Assembly (NCBI GenBank): GCA_018827375.1
Contig: JAHJYW010000042.1
Coordinates: forward strand, 62,001-126,000
Reading direction: 5' to 3'
Source: Alphaproteobacteria bacterium
GTDB lineage: Bacteria; Pseudomonadota; Alphaproteobacteria; Caulobacterales; Hyphomonadaceae
Length of the DNA stretch: 64,000 nt
Shown: one piece after another, positions 19,676-31,340 of the stretch
Position numbering within the stretch: the stretch's first letter is position 1
Layout of the letters: each line of letters begins with the position of its first letter
The notes under the pieces: generated by a model
Database searches by the model: none
What the model saw: only the letters and a program-made list of their open reading frames with translations
What the model was told of the DNA's origin: nothing
Made by a program: the position numbers and the translations under genes

Positions 19676-21015
19676 CCGTAGGCGCTGAGCACTTCATCCA
19701 CGGCCCGTTCCAGATCCTTCAGCGTCGCCACATGGCTCATCTGCGTACAGAAGGGCAGGTAGCGGGGTATCGCGCTGTCCCCTGTGCCCCATAGCGGGCG
19801 GCCTTCGGGATTCAGCCAGATCATGCTCTTCGCGCGCTGGGCAAACTCGCGGAAAAGATCGGCACGCGGGTCGCCATAGTTCGACCGGCCATCCCCCAGA
19901 ACGATGACAGTGGTTCGGCGGTCAATGATGCTCTCATGATTGACCTTCAGGTCAGACCAGGCCTGACCATAGTCGGTTGAGCCCATGCCTAGCTCGCGAA
20001 TGATCTTTGTCATGGCCTGCTCGAACTCATTGTCGGCGAGAATGTCGTCGACGGGTTTCAGCCGGTGCGAGAAGGCAAATGCGTGAATGTCCGGTACAGC
20101 GTCTGCCAGCGAGTAAAGCAGCAGCAACAGGAATCGGACATATTGGGCGACCGATCCCGACACGTCGCAGATGGCGACGATCTTCGGCCGGTCCTTCTTC
20201 TTCTGGCGCCAGATCACATTGAACGGGACACCATCGAGCCCGGCATTGGCGCGCATCGTGCGGCGGACATCGAGCTGGCCGCGATTGCGTTTCTTGCGGC
20301 GCCGCGAATGTTTGACAGCGAGGCGCTTGGCGATCTTGGCGATCAGCGTTTTCATCCGCTCCATGTCGTAGCGGTCGAGCGCGTTGAGCCGTTTCTCGGC
20401 GGCGAAGTCGTCACGGAACTGCTGGGTCTCGCCAGCGCCGAAAACGTCGAAAGCGCGCTCGGCGCGTTCGCGGGCCCGCATTGTCAGGTCGCGGCGGATG
20501 TCGATCAGGTCTTGGGCTTCGGCATCACTTTCAGGGCTGCGGCCTTGCAGCGCTTCGAGCAGGCGTTCCTGGAGGCCTTCGCCGCCCATCTGCTTGATAA
20601 TCTGCTGGGCGTAATAGGCGACCTGGGTGGAGAAGCGGATGTCGTCGATGCCGGCGGCCTCGGCGGCGCGTTCCATGGCTGTGGAAATGGCGGCCTCATC
20701 GCCAGACTGCATCAGCTCGACGAGGTTCTCCGGGGCAGGCTGGCCTTCGCCGTCTGCAGTTTGGGACTCGTCGGCGCTGGAATCGGATTTCGGCGTGGAT
20801 TCGGAATGAGAGAAATAGAGGTCGAACAGGCGGTCGTGAACCTGTTTCTCCTGCTCTGATTTGGCCAGCACACAGCCGAGAGATTCCTTCAGCAGGGAGC
20901 GGTCGGCATAGCCAATCAGGGCAACAGCGCGGGTCGCATCGAGCGCCTCACCCGTTGATACGCGCACCTCGGAAGAGCGCAGGGCCCGGATGAAATTGGT
21001 GAGCGTCCGCTCCAT
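19672..21015 (-). CDS. VWA-domain (CoxE-like) protein
   Basis: A 447-residue protein with a C-terminal von Willebrand factor A domain carrying a metal-ion adhesion site: DVSGS (in VAICDVSGSVAQYV), GMGSTDYG and LGDGRSN. The N-terminal half is helical and charged, with a low-complexity acidic stretch near residue 75 (ESTPKSDSSADESQ). CoxE-like proteins work with MoxR AAA+ ATPases as chaperone pairs that insert cofactors or remodel metalloenzymes. The MoxR partner gene lies 5 bp upstream. No client enzyme such as CO dehydrogenase is adjacent. Confidence 0.9.
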   Translation of the reverse strand: MERTLTNFIRALRSSEVRVSTGEALDATRAVALIGYADRSLLKESLGCVLAKSEQEKQVHDRLFDLYFSHSESTPKSDSSADESQTADGEGQPAPENLVELMQSGDEAAISTAMERAAEAAGIDDIRFSTQVAYYAQQIIKQMGGEGLQERLLEALQGRSPESDAEAQDLIDIRRDLTMRARERAERAFDVFGAGETQQFRDDFAAEKRLNALDRYDMERMKTLIAKIAKRLAVKHSRRRKKRNRGQLDVRRTMRANAGLDGVPFNVIWRQKKKDRPKIVAICDVSGSVAQYVRFLLLLLYSLADAVPDIHAFAFSHRLKPVDDILADNEFEQAMTKIIRELGMGSTDYGQAWSDLKVNHESIIDRRTTVIVLGDGRSNYGDPRADLFREFAQRAKSMIWLNPEGRPLWGTGDSAIPRYLPFCTQMSHVATLKDLERAVDEVLSAYG

Positions 21016-21020
21016 CTCCG

Positions 21021-22013
21021 CTATCCGAGATCAGGATAGCCGGAGGATGTGCGGCCTGCCTTGTCCGGCCCGGCGGCCTCGCGGACGAGCCGGGGGATTT
21101 CCTTCGACACGGCCGCGATATCGCTCTCATGCTTGAGGAGAACGTTAAGCGTCGAGCGCACAAAGTTTTCGTCGAGTGCGCTCGCGTGCATCAGGAGCAG
21201 CGTGCGGGCCCAGTCCACCGTTTCGGAGATTGAGGGCCGTTTCTTGACGTCGGTTTCGCGCACGCCCTGAACGAAGCTGACCAGCTGTTTCAGCAAGGTT
21301 TCGGCCACATCCGGCACGCGGGCCTGAACAATCAGACGTTCGCGGGCTGCATCCGGGAAGCCGATATGGAGGTGGAGGCAGCGGCGCTTCAGGGCGTCGC
21401 CCAGCTCGCGGACATTGTTGGACGTGAGAATCACGATGGGCGGGACATTGGCGCGGATCGTGCCGATTTCCGGAACCGTGACCTGATAATCCGACAGGAC
21501 TTCCAGAAGGAAGGCCTCGAACTCCTCGTCCGACTTGTCGATCTCGTCGATCAGCAGAACGGACCCTGCGGGCTGTTGCATGGCCGTCAGCAGCGGGCGC
21601 GATTCGAGGAACTGCTCGGAGAAGAACAGGTCTTCAAACGAGGCGAGCTTTCCCAGAGACTGGGAGAGATTGTCGGCCGAGCCGATAAGCTCGTTGAGCT
21701 TCTCTTTCAGGATCTGTGTGTAAAGCAGCTGCTTGCCGTATTTCCATTCATACAGCGCCTTGCCCTCGTCGAGGCCCTCATAGCATTGCAGGCGCAGGAC
21801 CGGCAGGTTTAGCCATTTGGCGAGCGACTGGGCGAGATCGGTCTTGCCAACGCCGGCCGGGCCTTCGATCAGGATCGGCTTGCGCAGGCCATGGGCCAGG
21901 AAAACCGAAGTCGATATCTCGCGCGTCGAAATATAGCCAACGGTCGACAGGCCTGACGTGACGGCCTCGATGGATGTGAGCGGCTCGTAGCCGGTGGAAA
22001 TGTCTTTTGCCAT
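21021..22013 (-). CDS. MoxR-family AAA+ ATPase
   Basis: A 330-residue AAA+ protein with Walker A GPAGVGKTD, Walker B LLIDEIDKS, sensor 1 VILTSNN and the arginine-finger region ALKRRCLHLHIGFPD. These are typical of the MoxR family. It presumably drives the VWA protein encoded 5 bp downstream. ATG 22013 (MAKDISTGYEP) is preferred; a TTG at 22049 would add 12 Pro-rich residues. Confidence 0.9.
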   Translation of the reverse strand: MAKDISTGYEPLTSIEAVTSGLSTVGYISTREISTSVFLAHGLRKPILIEGPAGVGKTDLAQSLAKWLNLPVLRLQCYEGLDEGKALYEWKYGKQLLYTQILKEKLNELIGSADNLSQSLGKLASFEDLFFSEQFLESRPLLTAMQQPAGSVLLIDEIDKSDEEFEAFLLEVLSDYQVTVPEIGTIRANVPPIVILTSNNVRELGDALKRRCLHLHIGFPDAARERLIVQARVPDVAETLLKQLVSFVQGVRETDVKKRPSISETVDWARTLLLMHASALDENFVRSTLNVLLKHESDIAAVSKEIPRLVREAAGPDKAGRTSSGYPDLG

Positions 22014-22278
22014 GGCAAAAGGGGTAGGGGGCAGGCGAATGGCTGGCAAGGCATATCGCTAGGTCAGCCCCAGCGCTGATACGTATAGAGCAGTGCTGGG
22101 GCGATCACGTTTCCATGCAATTTTTGATGCCGCGAGATAGCGCGTGAGGCGACCGCTCCTGAGATGACTTCGGCCATATTCGTGCCGAACGCGACTTCCA
22201 TGACTTATCATCCCTGTTCCGAATGACAGGCTTGCGTGCTTAATCGTGTAAGCGAGGCGAGGGCTTGTTTTCTGAGAT
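22014..22278. other. Gap between moxR and the tautomerase remnant; one possible 45-residue ORF
   Basis: I recognise no established gene in these 265 bp. On the minus strand, ATG 22201 opens a 45-codon frame (22064-22201, starting MEVAFGTNMAEVISG and ending YTYQRWG) with GGGA about 10 bases upstream. It resembles nothing I can name and may be a remnant, since it adjoins the truncated genes to the right. Confidence 0.25.
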
Positions 22279-22622
22279 CTAGCGCTTCTCGTCTTGTGTG
22301 CCTTCGCGCGCTGGATAGAAGCCCTGAATGGACCAAAGATCGAAAGGCGTTTCATCGATATGGAATTCCCAGTCGAAGCCGCGGTCTTTCACCCACGGTG
22401 TGATCAACTCATTCACGGCATCAAAGAAGCGCTTGCTTCCTTCCTTTGACGGAAACGCGCGCGCGATGTGATCCATCGTGATCCGAACGAAATCATTGCG
22501 CGGCTCTCCGCCGATAAAGAATGAATCTTCCGGTACTTCTTCAAACAAAACATTCACGTAGAATTTGGGCATGACGCGGGCATAGATGCTGGTCATCTTC
22601 TGGGCAAAGGCGCGCTTCTCAT
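22279..22622 (-). pseudogene. Tautomerase-superfamily gene lacking its 5' end
   Basis: The frame reads like the C-terminal three quarters of a putative oxalocrotonate-type tautomerase: KRAFAQKMTSIYARV, FYVNVLFEEVPEDSFFIGGEPRND and DLWSIQGFYP. Family members begin with Met-Pro, and Pro1 is the catalytic base. Here about 20 N-terminal residues, including that Pro, are missing, and similarity stops near 22620. Upstream of that point the frame has only a GTG at 22653 and reads antisense to a MarR fragment. The gene is probably dead; translation from internal ATGs at 22596 or 22572 would give a product without Pro1. Confidence 0.7.
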
Positions 22623-22862
22623 CGCACGAGTCTGACGCGCAACCTGAAGCCACTTGAGGCGGTAGGCTATGTCACTCGGGGGGAGGAGGGCGCGGGCCGC
22701 AAGCGCAAGATCGCCCTCACACCTGCGGGAGAAGACATCCTAGAAAAGGCCTATCCGCTGTGGGAAGCCGCCCAGACACGGGTCGAGGACAGCTTTCCGG
22801 GCGCTGCCTATGCTGAGGCCAAGGACGTTCTCAAAACCCTGAGGCGCATATCAGCTGAATGA
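22623..22862 (+). pseudogene. MarR-family regulator fragment lacking its 5' end
   Basis: An open frame without a start codon, ending with TGA at 22860-22862. It encodes about 79 residues that match the second half of a MarR regulator: the recognition helix RTSLTRNLKPLEAVGYV, the wing RGEEGAGRKRKIALTPAG and the dimerisation helix ILEKAYPLWEAAQTRVE. The first helices and start are absent. Similarity begins at the same place where the divergent tautomerase loses similarity, so one deletion probably removed the 5' ends of both. Confidence 0.72.
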
Positions 22863-22886
22863 CAAGGGTTTGAACCCCAGTCTGGA

Positions 22887-23126
22887 TTAGCCCTCAACGT
22901 CGGTCTGCGGGCGGTCTTCGCCGTGGGCGTATTCTTCGTGCCATTTGCCGTTTTCGTCTTCCCAGGTGATGTGGGCATCCTTGCCGGGCAGGTTCTGTCG
23001 GCGGGCGGCAGAGAGGGCGGCGGCGCGGGCCGCGTCATGGCTGGGGAATTCTTCGGAGATGGTGTCGCCGAGCTTGTAGGCCCAGCCGTCACCGTGCTTG
23101 ACGACGTGATAGACGATCTTTTCCAT
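22887..23126 (-). CDS. DUF2188 family small protein
   Basis: A 79-residue soluble protein with the DUF2188 pattern: YHVVKHGDGWAYKLGD at the start, then an alanine-rich helix (SHDAARAAALSAAR) and the ending ITWEDENGKWHEEYAHGED. The family's function is not established. ATG 23126 (MEKIVYHV) gives the family's usual length; an upstream alternative at 23195 adds an unlikely basic extension. Confidence 0.78.
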   Translation of the reverse strand: MEKIVYHVVKHGDGWAYKLGDTISEEFPSHDAARAAALSAARRQNLPGKDAHITWEDENGKWHEEYAHGEDRPQTDVEG

Positions 23127-23250
23127 GGGGTGTCTCTTTCCGGGATGCCTCGGATGCAACCCTCTCTTCATATTGGGAAGCGCAGAGGGGCCCACAAGTG
23201 ACCTGTCCCGGCGGGATGACGCCCCGCGCTAACGGCGCTAAGCCAAAGCC

Positions 23251-25419
23251 ATGGCTGTTGCGCGGATTCTCTTTGTCTTGCCCTTGCCGGAACCGTTCGA
23301 TTACGCGGTGCCGGAGGGGATGGATTTGCGCGTCGGTTCCTACGTCACGGCGCCGCTGGGCCAGACTGAGCGGCTGGGCGTTGTGTGGGAGCTACTGGGC
23401 GATGAGTCCGTCGCTGGCCGCACCCTGAAGCCTGTGCTGTCGGTCTATGACGTGCCGCCGATGCGGGATGCGATGCGCGAATTCATCAGCTGGGGCGCGA
23501 AATATACAGTGTCGCATCCAGGGCACGTGCTGGGCATGACGCTGCGGGCGCGAGGCGGGCTCTCGCCCTCGCCGACGGAGACCGTGTTCCACCTGACGGG
23601 CGATGTGCCGGGGAAGCTGACCGATGCGCGGCGGCGCGTGCTGGACGTGGCGGAGGAAGTGGGCGCTGTGAACGCGGCGACGCTGGCGGCGGCGGCGGGC
23701 GTGTCGAGCGGCGTGGTGAAAGGGCTGGAGAAGGTTGGCGCGCTGCGGGCCGAGGAGATGGCGGCGGACCTGCCATTTGCCTTGCCGCAGCCGGACCTGC
23801 CGGGCGCGACGCTGACAGGCGAGCAGGCCGAGGCGGCCGAGGTGATGAAGGCATCAATGCGCACGGGTGGCTTTGCGGCTTTCCTGCTCGATGGCGTGAC
23901 GGGCTCGGGCAAGACGGAAGTGTATTTCGAGGCGATTGCGGAAGCGCTGCGCGTGGACCCTGAGGCGCAGATACTGGTGCTGCTGCCGGAGATTGCGCTG
24001 ACGCAGGCGATTCTCTCGCGGTTCGAGGCGCGGTTCGGGGCGGCGCCGGCGCCATGGCATTCGGGCCTCTCGGATAAGGAGCGTCGGCGGACATGGCGCG
24101 AGGCGGCGCATGGCCGCGCGCGGATCGTGATTGGCGCGCGCTCGGCGCTGTTCCTGCCTTATGCGAACCTGAAGTTGGTCATCGTCGATGAAGAGCATGA
24201 TGGCAGCTACAAGCAGGAAGACGGCGTGACCTATCATGCACGCGACATGGCGGTGATGCGGGCGAAGCTGGAAGGCGCGGCCGTTGTGCTGGCCTCTGCG
24301 ACTCCGGCGCTGGAAACAATGGTGAATGCCGAGGCCGGGCGTTACACGCGGCTGATGCTCGCGGCGCGGCCGGGGGCCTCGCGCCTTCCGGATGTGGAAC
24401 TGGTGGACCTGCGCAGGGCGCCGCCGGAGAAGAATCACTGGCTGTCGCCCTGGCTGATCCAGGCGCTGAAGGAGACGCTGGCGGCGGGGGAGCAATCGCT
24501 GCTGTTCCTGAACCGCAGGGGCTATGCGCCGCTTGTGATCTGCAAGGCGTGCGGCGAGCGGCTGAAGACGCCGGGCACCGAGAACTGGCTGACCGAGCAC
24601 CGCTATAGCGGGCGGCTGGTGTGTCATGTGACGGGCTATTCTATTCCCAAGCCGAGCGTCTGCCCGGCTTGCGGAGCCAAGGATTCGCTGATGGGCGTCG
24701 GGCCGGGGGTGGAGCGGGTGGCCGAAGAGGTACGCGTGCTGATGCCGGAGGCGCGGATCGAGATATTCTCGTCAGACACGGCGATGGGCGGCGATGCGAC
24801 GCGTGGCATTATCGAGCGGATGGAGACCGGCGACATTGATGTGCTGATCGGCACGCAGATCGTGGCCAAGGGGCACAATTTCCCGAACCTTACACTTGTC
24901 GGCGTGGTGGACGCCGATTCGGGCATGAAAGGCGGCGACCTGAGGGCCGGGGAGCGGACCTACCAGTTGCTGAGCCAGGTGGCGGGCCGGGCCGGGCGAG
25001 CCGAGCGGCCGGGTAGGGCCTTGGTGCAGACCTATGCGCCGGACAATCCGGCCATGCTGGCGCTGGCGGACGGTGACCGGGACGGTTTCCTGCAGATCGA
25101 GCGGGATGTGCGGGCGGAACTTGGCCTTCCACCGTTTGGCCGACTCGCGGCGATGATCGTCTCTGCGCCGAGTGCGGAAATGGTTGAGGAAGCCTGCCGC
25201 GAGATATCGCTGGCGGCGCCGAACGGTGCGGGAATCGAGCTGTTTGGACCAGCCCCGGCGCCGATTACGGTGCTTCGTGGGCGGCACAGGCGGCGATTCC
25301 TCGTGAAATCGCCAAGGAACGTTGATCTTTCGGCCTATATGGCGGCCTGGATGGCGCGGCTGAAACCCCCGCGCCCTGTCAGGATATCGGTGGATATCGA
25401 CCCGTATTCGTTCATGTAG
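23251..25419 (+). CDS. priA: Primosomal replication-restart helicase PriA, with altered zinc module
   Basis: A 722-residue superfamily 2 helicase that rebuilds replication forks. It has Walker A TGSGKT (217-222), the DEEH box (313-316), GTQIVAKGHNFP and QVAGRAGR. Bacterial PriA usually has eight cysteines binding two zincs. Here C431, C434, C471 and C474 (site 1) remain, but the second pair is T440/T443 and the third is C458 with T461, so only one of four site-2 ligands survives. The rest of the protein looks intact. The zinc region normally helps unwinding and loading of partner proteins. Confidence 0.95.
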   Translation: MAVARILFVLPLPEPFDYAVPEGMDLRVGSYVTAPLGQTERLGVVWELLGDESVAGRTLKPVLSVYDVPPMRDAMREFISWGAKYTVSHPGHVLGMTLRARGGLSPSPTETVFHLTGDVPGKLTDARRRVLDVAEEVGAVNAATLAAAAGVSSGVVKGLEKVGALRAEEMAADLPFALPQPDLPGATLTGEQAEAAEVMKASMRTGGFAAFLLDGVTGSGKTEVYFEAIAEALRVDPEAQILVLLPEIALTQAILSRFEARFGAAPAPWHSGLSDKERRRTWREAAHGRARIVIGARSALFLPYANLKLVIVDEEHDGSYKQEDGVTYHARDMAVMRAKLEGAAVVLASATPALETMVNAEAGRYTRLMLAARPGASRLPDVELVDLRRAPPEKNHWLSPWLIQALKETLAAGEQSLLFLNRRGYAPLVICKACGERLKTPGTENWLTEHRYSGRLVCHVTGYSIPKPSVCPACGAKDSLMGVGPGVERVAEEVRVLMPEARIEIFSSDTAMGGDATRGIIERMETGDIDVLIGTQIVAKGHNFPNLTLVGVVDADSGMKGGDLRAGERTYQLLSQVAGRAGRAERPGRALVQTYAPDNPAMLALADGDRDGFLQIERDVRAELGLPPFGRLAAMIVSAPSAEMVEEACREISLAAPNGAGIELFGPAPAPITVLRGRHRRRFLVKSPRNVDLSAYMAAWMARLKPPRPVRISVDIDPYSFM

Positions 25420-25599
25420 CGCGGGTTCATCGTTTCGCTTGCCATTTCGCCGCAGAAATTGGCGCGGCGGCTATGTTGTCAGGGTGATTTTCTGGTGCTA
25501 AGCGGCGCACAGATCAATGGGGCGCGCGTGTCGGGCACGCTGTCTCTTTAACATAATTCCGGGCCTTACCCGCCCCGACAAGTAACGGATCCTGGACCC

Positions 25600-26160
25600 T
25601 TGGCGGCATCGACACGTACACATGCGAGTGAAGCTGCCCGGCGCTATGCGCGGGCACTGTTTGAACTTGCGCAGGACAAAGGCCAACTGGCCGATGTCCA
25701 CAATGATTACAAGGCTTTCGTCGAAATGGCGGCTGGCTCGAAAGACCTCGGCATCCTGCTTGAATCGCCCGCGTTTTCGCGCGACGAGAAGGTGAAGGCG
25801 CTGGCCGAAGTGATGAAGAAATCGGGACTTGGCACACTGATGGCGAACTTCGTCGGCGTGATGGCCACGAATGGCCGCACGGCAGACATTGTGCCGGCCC
25901 AAAGTGCCTTTGATGAACTTTATGCGAAACAACGCGGCGTTCAGCGCGCAGTTGTTCGCACCGCAAAAGACATGACAGGCGCCGAGCGCGCCCGCATCGA
26001 ATCGATCCTCGCCAAGGCCGTTGGCGGCGAGGTGGAACTGACCAGCGAGGTTGATCCCTCGCTCATCGGCGGCATCCAGCTGCGCATCGGATCCAAACTG
26101 GTCGATGCGAGCATTTCCGCCAAACTTGAACGCATGAACACCGCCATGAAGGGAGCATAG
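25600..26160 (+). CDS. atpH: F1 ATP synthase delta subunit
   Basis: A 186-residue stator subunit linking F1 to the peripheral stalk. The N-terminal helix [20 protein letters not shown] and the C-terminal [23 protein letters not shown] are typical. The only sensible start is a TTG at 25600 ([17 protein letters not shown]), since no ATG is in frame upstream; a TTG start could lower delta synthesis. It is the first gene of atpHAGDC. Confidence 0.94.
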   Translation: MAASTRTHASEAARRYARALFELAQDKGQLADVHNDYKAFVEMAAGSKDLGILLESPAFSRDEKVKALAEVMKKSGLGTLMANFVGVMATNGRTADIVPAQSAFDELYAKQRGVQRAVVRTAKDMTGAERARIESILAKAVGGEVELTSEVDPSLIGGIQLRIGSKLVDASISAKLERMNTAMKGA

Positions 26161-26168
26161 TCAGCTCG

Positions 26169-27704
26169 ATGGATATCAGCGCAGCAGAAATTTCGGGCAT
26201 CCTGAAGTCGCAAATCGAAAACTTTGGCGTTGACGCTGAAGTCTCCGACGTCGGCCAGGTGCTTTCGGTAGGTGACGGCATTGCCCGTATCTATGGCCTC
26301 GACAGCGTGCAGGCTGGCGAACTCGTCGAGTTCGACGGCGGCATCAAGGGCATGGCCCTGAACCTCGAAACCGACAATGTCGGCGTCGTGATCTTCGGTA
26401 GCGACAGCTCGATCAAGGAAGGCGACACTGTCAAGCGCTCCGGCGAGATCGTGTCTGCGCCGGTCGGCAAAGGCCTTCTCGGTCGCGTCGTTGACCCGCT
26501 GGGTGAGCCGATTGATGGTAAGGGCCCGCTGACAGACGTTGCTTCGCGTGACCGCGTCGACGTCAAAGCGCCCGGCATTATCCCACGTAAAGGCGTTCAC
26601 GAGCCAATGATGACAGGTATCAAGGCGATTGATGCCATGATCCCGGTCGGCCGTGGCCAGCGCGAACTCGTCATCGGTGACCGTCAGACCGGCAAGACCG
26701 CTGTCTGCATCGACACGATCCTGAACCAGAAGGCGACGAATGACGCTGCCAAGTCCGACAAGGACAAGCTGTTCTGTATCTATGTTGCTATCGGCCAGAA
26801 GCGTTCGACGGTTGCTCAGGTTGTGAAGACGCTCGAAGAGCGCGGCGCCCTCGACTACACGATCGTTGTGTCCGCTACGGCTTCCGAGCCTGCTCCGCTC
26901 CAGTACCTTGCACCCTTCACCGGCTGCACGATGGGCGAATGGTTCCGCGACAACGGCATGCACGCCCTCATTATCTATGATGACCTTTCCAAGCAGGCTG
27001 TTGCGTATCGCCAGATGTCGCTGCTGCTTCGCCGTCCACCAGGTCGTGAAGCCTATCCGGGCGACGTGTTCTACCTTCACTCGCGTCTGCTCGAACGCGC
27101 TGCGAAAATGGGTGATGCCGCCGGTGCCGGTTCGATGACCGCCCTGCCGATAATCGAAACGCAGGCCAACGACGTGTCGGCCTATATTCCGACGAACGTG
27201 ATCTCGATCACCGACGGCCAGATCTTCCTTGAAACCGACCTGTTCTATCAGGGCATCCGCCCTGCCGTGAACGTTGGTCTCTCGGTCTCGCGTGTGGGCT
27301 CTGCCGCCCAGACGAAAGCGATGAAGAAGGTTGCCGGCTCGATGAAGGGTGAACTCGCTCAGTATCGCGAGATGGCCGCTTTTGCGAAATTCGGCTCCGA
27401 CCTTGATGCTGCCACCCAGCGCCTGCTGAACCGTGGTGCGCGCCTGACTGAACTTCTGAAGCAGCCGCAATACTCGCCGCTGCTTATGGAAGAGCAGGTT
27501 TGCGTGATCTACGCGGGTACGCGCGGTTATGTGGACAAGGTGCCGGTTGCTGACGTCACCCGTTACGAGAAAGAGCTTCTGGTCCACCTGCGTGGTGCCA
27601 AGAAAGACCTGCTCGCAACGATCCGCGATGAAAAAGCCGTGTCGGACAAGACAGAAGCCGAGCTCAAGACGACGCTCGAATCCTTCACGTCGAAGTTCGC
27701 CTGA
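26169..27704 (+). CDS. atpA: F1 ATP synthase alpha subunit
   Basis: A 511-residue subunit with P-loop GDRQTGKT (170-177) and the alpha signature region around [28 protein letters not shown]. It forms the non-catalytic nucleotide sites in the alpha3-beta3 ring. It begins 8 bp after atpH. Confidence 0.98.
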   Translation: MDISAAEISGILKSQIENFGVDAEVSDVGQVLSVGDGIARIYGLDSVQAGELVEFDGGIKGMALNLETDNVGVVIFGSDSSIKEGDTVKRSGEIVSAPVGKGLLGRVVDPLGEPIDGKGPLTDVASRDRVDVKAPGIIPRKGVHEPMMTGIKAIDAMIPVGRGQRELVIGDRQTGKTAVCIDTILNQKATNDAAKSDKDKLFCIYVAIGQKRSTVAQVVKTLEERGALDYTIVVSATASEPAPLQYLAPFTGCTMGEWFRDNGMHALIIYDDLSKQAVAYRQMSLLLRRPPGREAYPGDVFYLHSRLLERAAKMGDAAGAGSMTALPIIETQANDVSAYIPTNVISITDGQIFLETDLFYQGIRPAVNVGLSVSRVGSAAQTKAMKKVAGSMKGELAQYREMAAFAKFGSDLDAATQRLLNRGARLTELLKQPQYSPLLMEEQVCVIYAGTRGYVDKVPVADVTRYEKELLVHLRGAKKDLLATIRDEKAVSDKTEAELKTTLESFTSKFA

Positions 27705-27749
27705 TCCCGCCCGTCCTGACGCATAGTTTGAACAACCAGAAGGCCTGAC

Positions 27750-30105
<2,356 letters not shown>

Positions 30106-30122
30106 GATACAGGATCAGCCTT

Positions 30123-30530
30123 ATGGCCGACAAACTGCACTTCTCTCTCGTTTCGCCCGCCCGGGAAATGTTCTCGGGTGATGTGGACCATGTGATCGCA
30201 CCGGGCACCGAAGGCGAATTCGGTGTGCTGGCACATCACGCGCCGTTCATGACGACACTGAAGAACGGTATCGTGCGTGTTCTTGAAGGCGACACGACCA
30301 AGATGCGCATATTCGTGCGCGGCGGCTTTGCCGACGTGACGCCGGACGGCCTGACCATCCTGGCTGAAGAGGCCCGCGATCTTGAAGGTGTGAAGGTCGA
30401 AGAAGTTCAGGCGGAAATTGACGCCACACTTCTGAAGATTCAGGCTATGGACCAGGACGACACGGCCAAGGCCACGCTGCAGGCGCACTTCGACTATCTC
30501 GAAAGCCTGAAAGCTGCATTGGTCCACTAA
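30123..30530 (+). CDS. atpC: F1 ATP synthase epsilon subunit
   Basis: A 135-residue subunit with the beta-sandwich sequence LHFSLVSPAREMFSGDVDHV and PGTEGEFGVLAHHAPF, and a C-terminal helical pair that regulates ATP hydrolysis. It ends the operon. F0 genes are absent, as is usual in alphaproteobacteria, where F0 forms a separate operon. Confidence 0.97.
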   Translation: MADKLHFSLVSPAREMFSGDVDHVIAPGTEGEFGVLAHHAPFMTTLKNGIVRVLEGDTTKMRIFVRGGFADVTPDGLTILAEEARDLEGVKVEEVQAEIDATLLKIQAMDQDDTAKATLQAHFDYLESLKAALVH

Positions 30531-30545
30531 AGGACCAGTCCAAGC

Positions 30546-31337
30546 CTACCCAAAAATTGCAATTGTCTGACGGCCAACCATCACAGGTTGGCCGTTTGCG
30601 TTCCAGAGGGTCATGGCCTGACTGGAATAGCCGTGGCGGGCCGTTTCCGCGATATGGCGCGCGAGGAACCAGCCGTCGCGTGTTGTGATTTCGTCAGTCA
30701 GGAATTCCGCCATCCAGGTCATCGAGCTGATCCGGGCGGGCGCCTTGAACATGGACATTGCGGCAGGGGGGGGGGCATCGGCAATGGCGAGCACGGCGAC
30801 AGCGTCAGGCACGACCGCCGGATCGACATGGCGCATCCAGATTGTGACGTCGCCCTTGTCCGCGCCTGAAATCGGACGCTCGCCCGCCGCCATGCGCATG
30901 TTAAAATTGCGCGTGAAGTTGGGGCGGTTGGGATTCTCGCCGAAATAGCTGACCGTTTCCTCGGGCGAGGTCACGTCAGGCGCTTTGAGATTGTTGAAAT
31001 CGAGCGCTGATTCCCGCGCTGCGCCGAAAGCGAAGATGGCTTCGGCGGCCACGCCATCGCTGCCCATCATGCGGACCGAGACGAAGACCGTGTTTTTGCC
31101 CTGCCGCAGCAGCGTTGGGGTACACGTCACCTCGCCGCCGACCGGGCCGACAAAGGCGACCTGGGCAGAGCGGATCGGCATGCCGGGGGCCAGCGGCATG
31201 GCTGCTTCGAGGCATAGCGCCGCTGTCAGGCCGCCATAAGTGGTGCGGCCCTGCATCCATGCATCGGGCAGCACCACTTTTGTGGCGTTCGCGTCATCCC
31301 TGCGGATGCCTGCGAGCAGTTCGGTATAGGCAGCCAA
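30546..31337 (-). CDS. Acyl-CoA thioesterase-like double hot-dog protein
   Basis: A 263-residue TesB-like protein. An N-terminal hot-dog domain has the block MQGRTTYGGLTAALCLEAA and RSAQVAFVGPVGG; a C-terminal hot-dog domain has MTWMAEFLTD and DGWFLARHIAETARHGYSSQAMTLWNANG. It likely hydrolyses acyl-CoA esters. A run of ten C residues on the coding strand (30766-30775) encodes three prolines (DAPPPAAMS). The gene follows the ferredoxin gene by 3 bp, so the two are probably cotranscribed. Confidence 0.82.
   Translation of the reverse strand: MAAYTELLAGIRRDDANATKVVLPDAWMQGRTTYGGLTAALCLEAAMPLAPGMPIRSAQVAFVGPVGGEVTCTPTLLRQGKNTVFVSVRMMGSDGVAAEAIFAFGAARESALDFNNLKAPDVTSPEETVSYFGENPNRPNFTRNFNMRMAAGERPISGADKGDVTIWMRHVDPAVVPDAVAVLAIADAPPPAAMSMFKAPARISSMTWMAEFLTDEITTRDGWFLARHIAETARHGYSSQAMTLWNANGQPVMVGRQTIAIFG
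30570..30597 (+). terminator. Hairpin beyond atpC, inside the convergent thioesterase 3' end
   Basis: A perfect 10-bp stem (ACGGCCAACC / GGTTGGCCGT) with a 6-base loop, followed only by TTT. It begins 40 bp after the atpC stop codon but lies inside the thioesterase coding sequence. It may end atp transcription; the short T run makes this tentative. Confidence 0.4.
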
Positions 31338-31340
31338 GAC

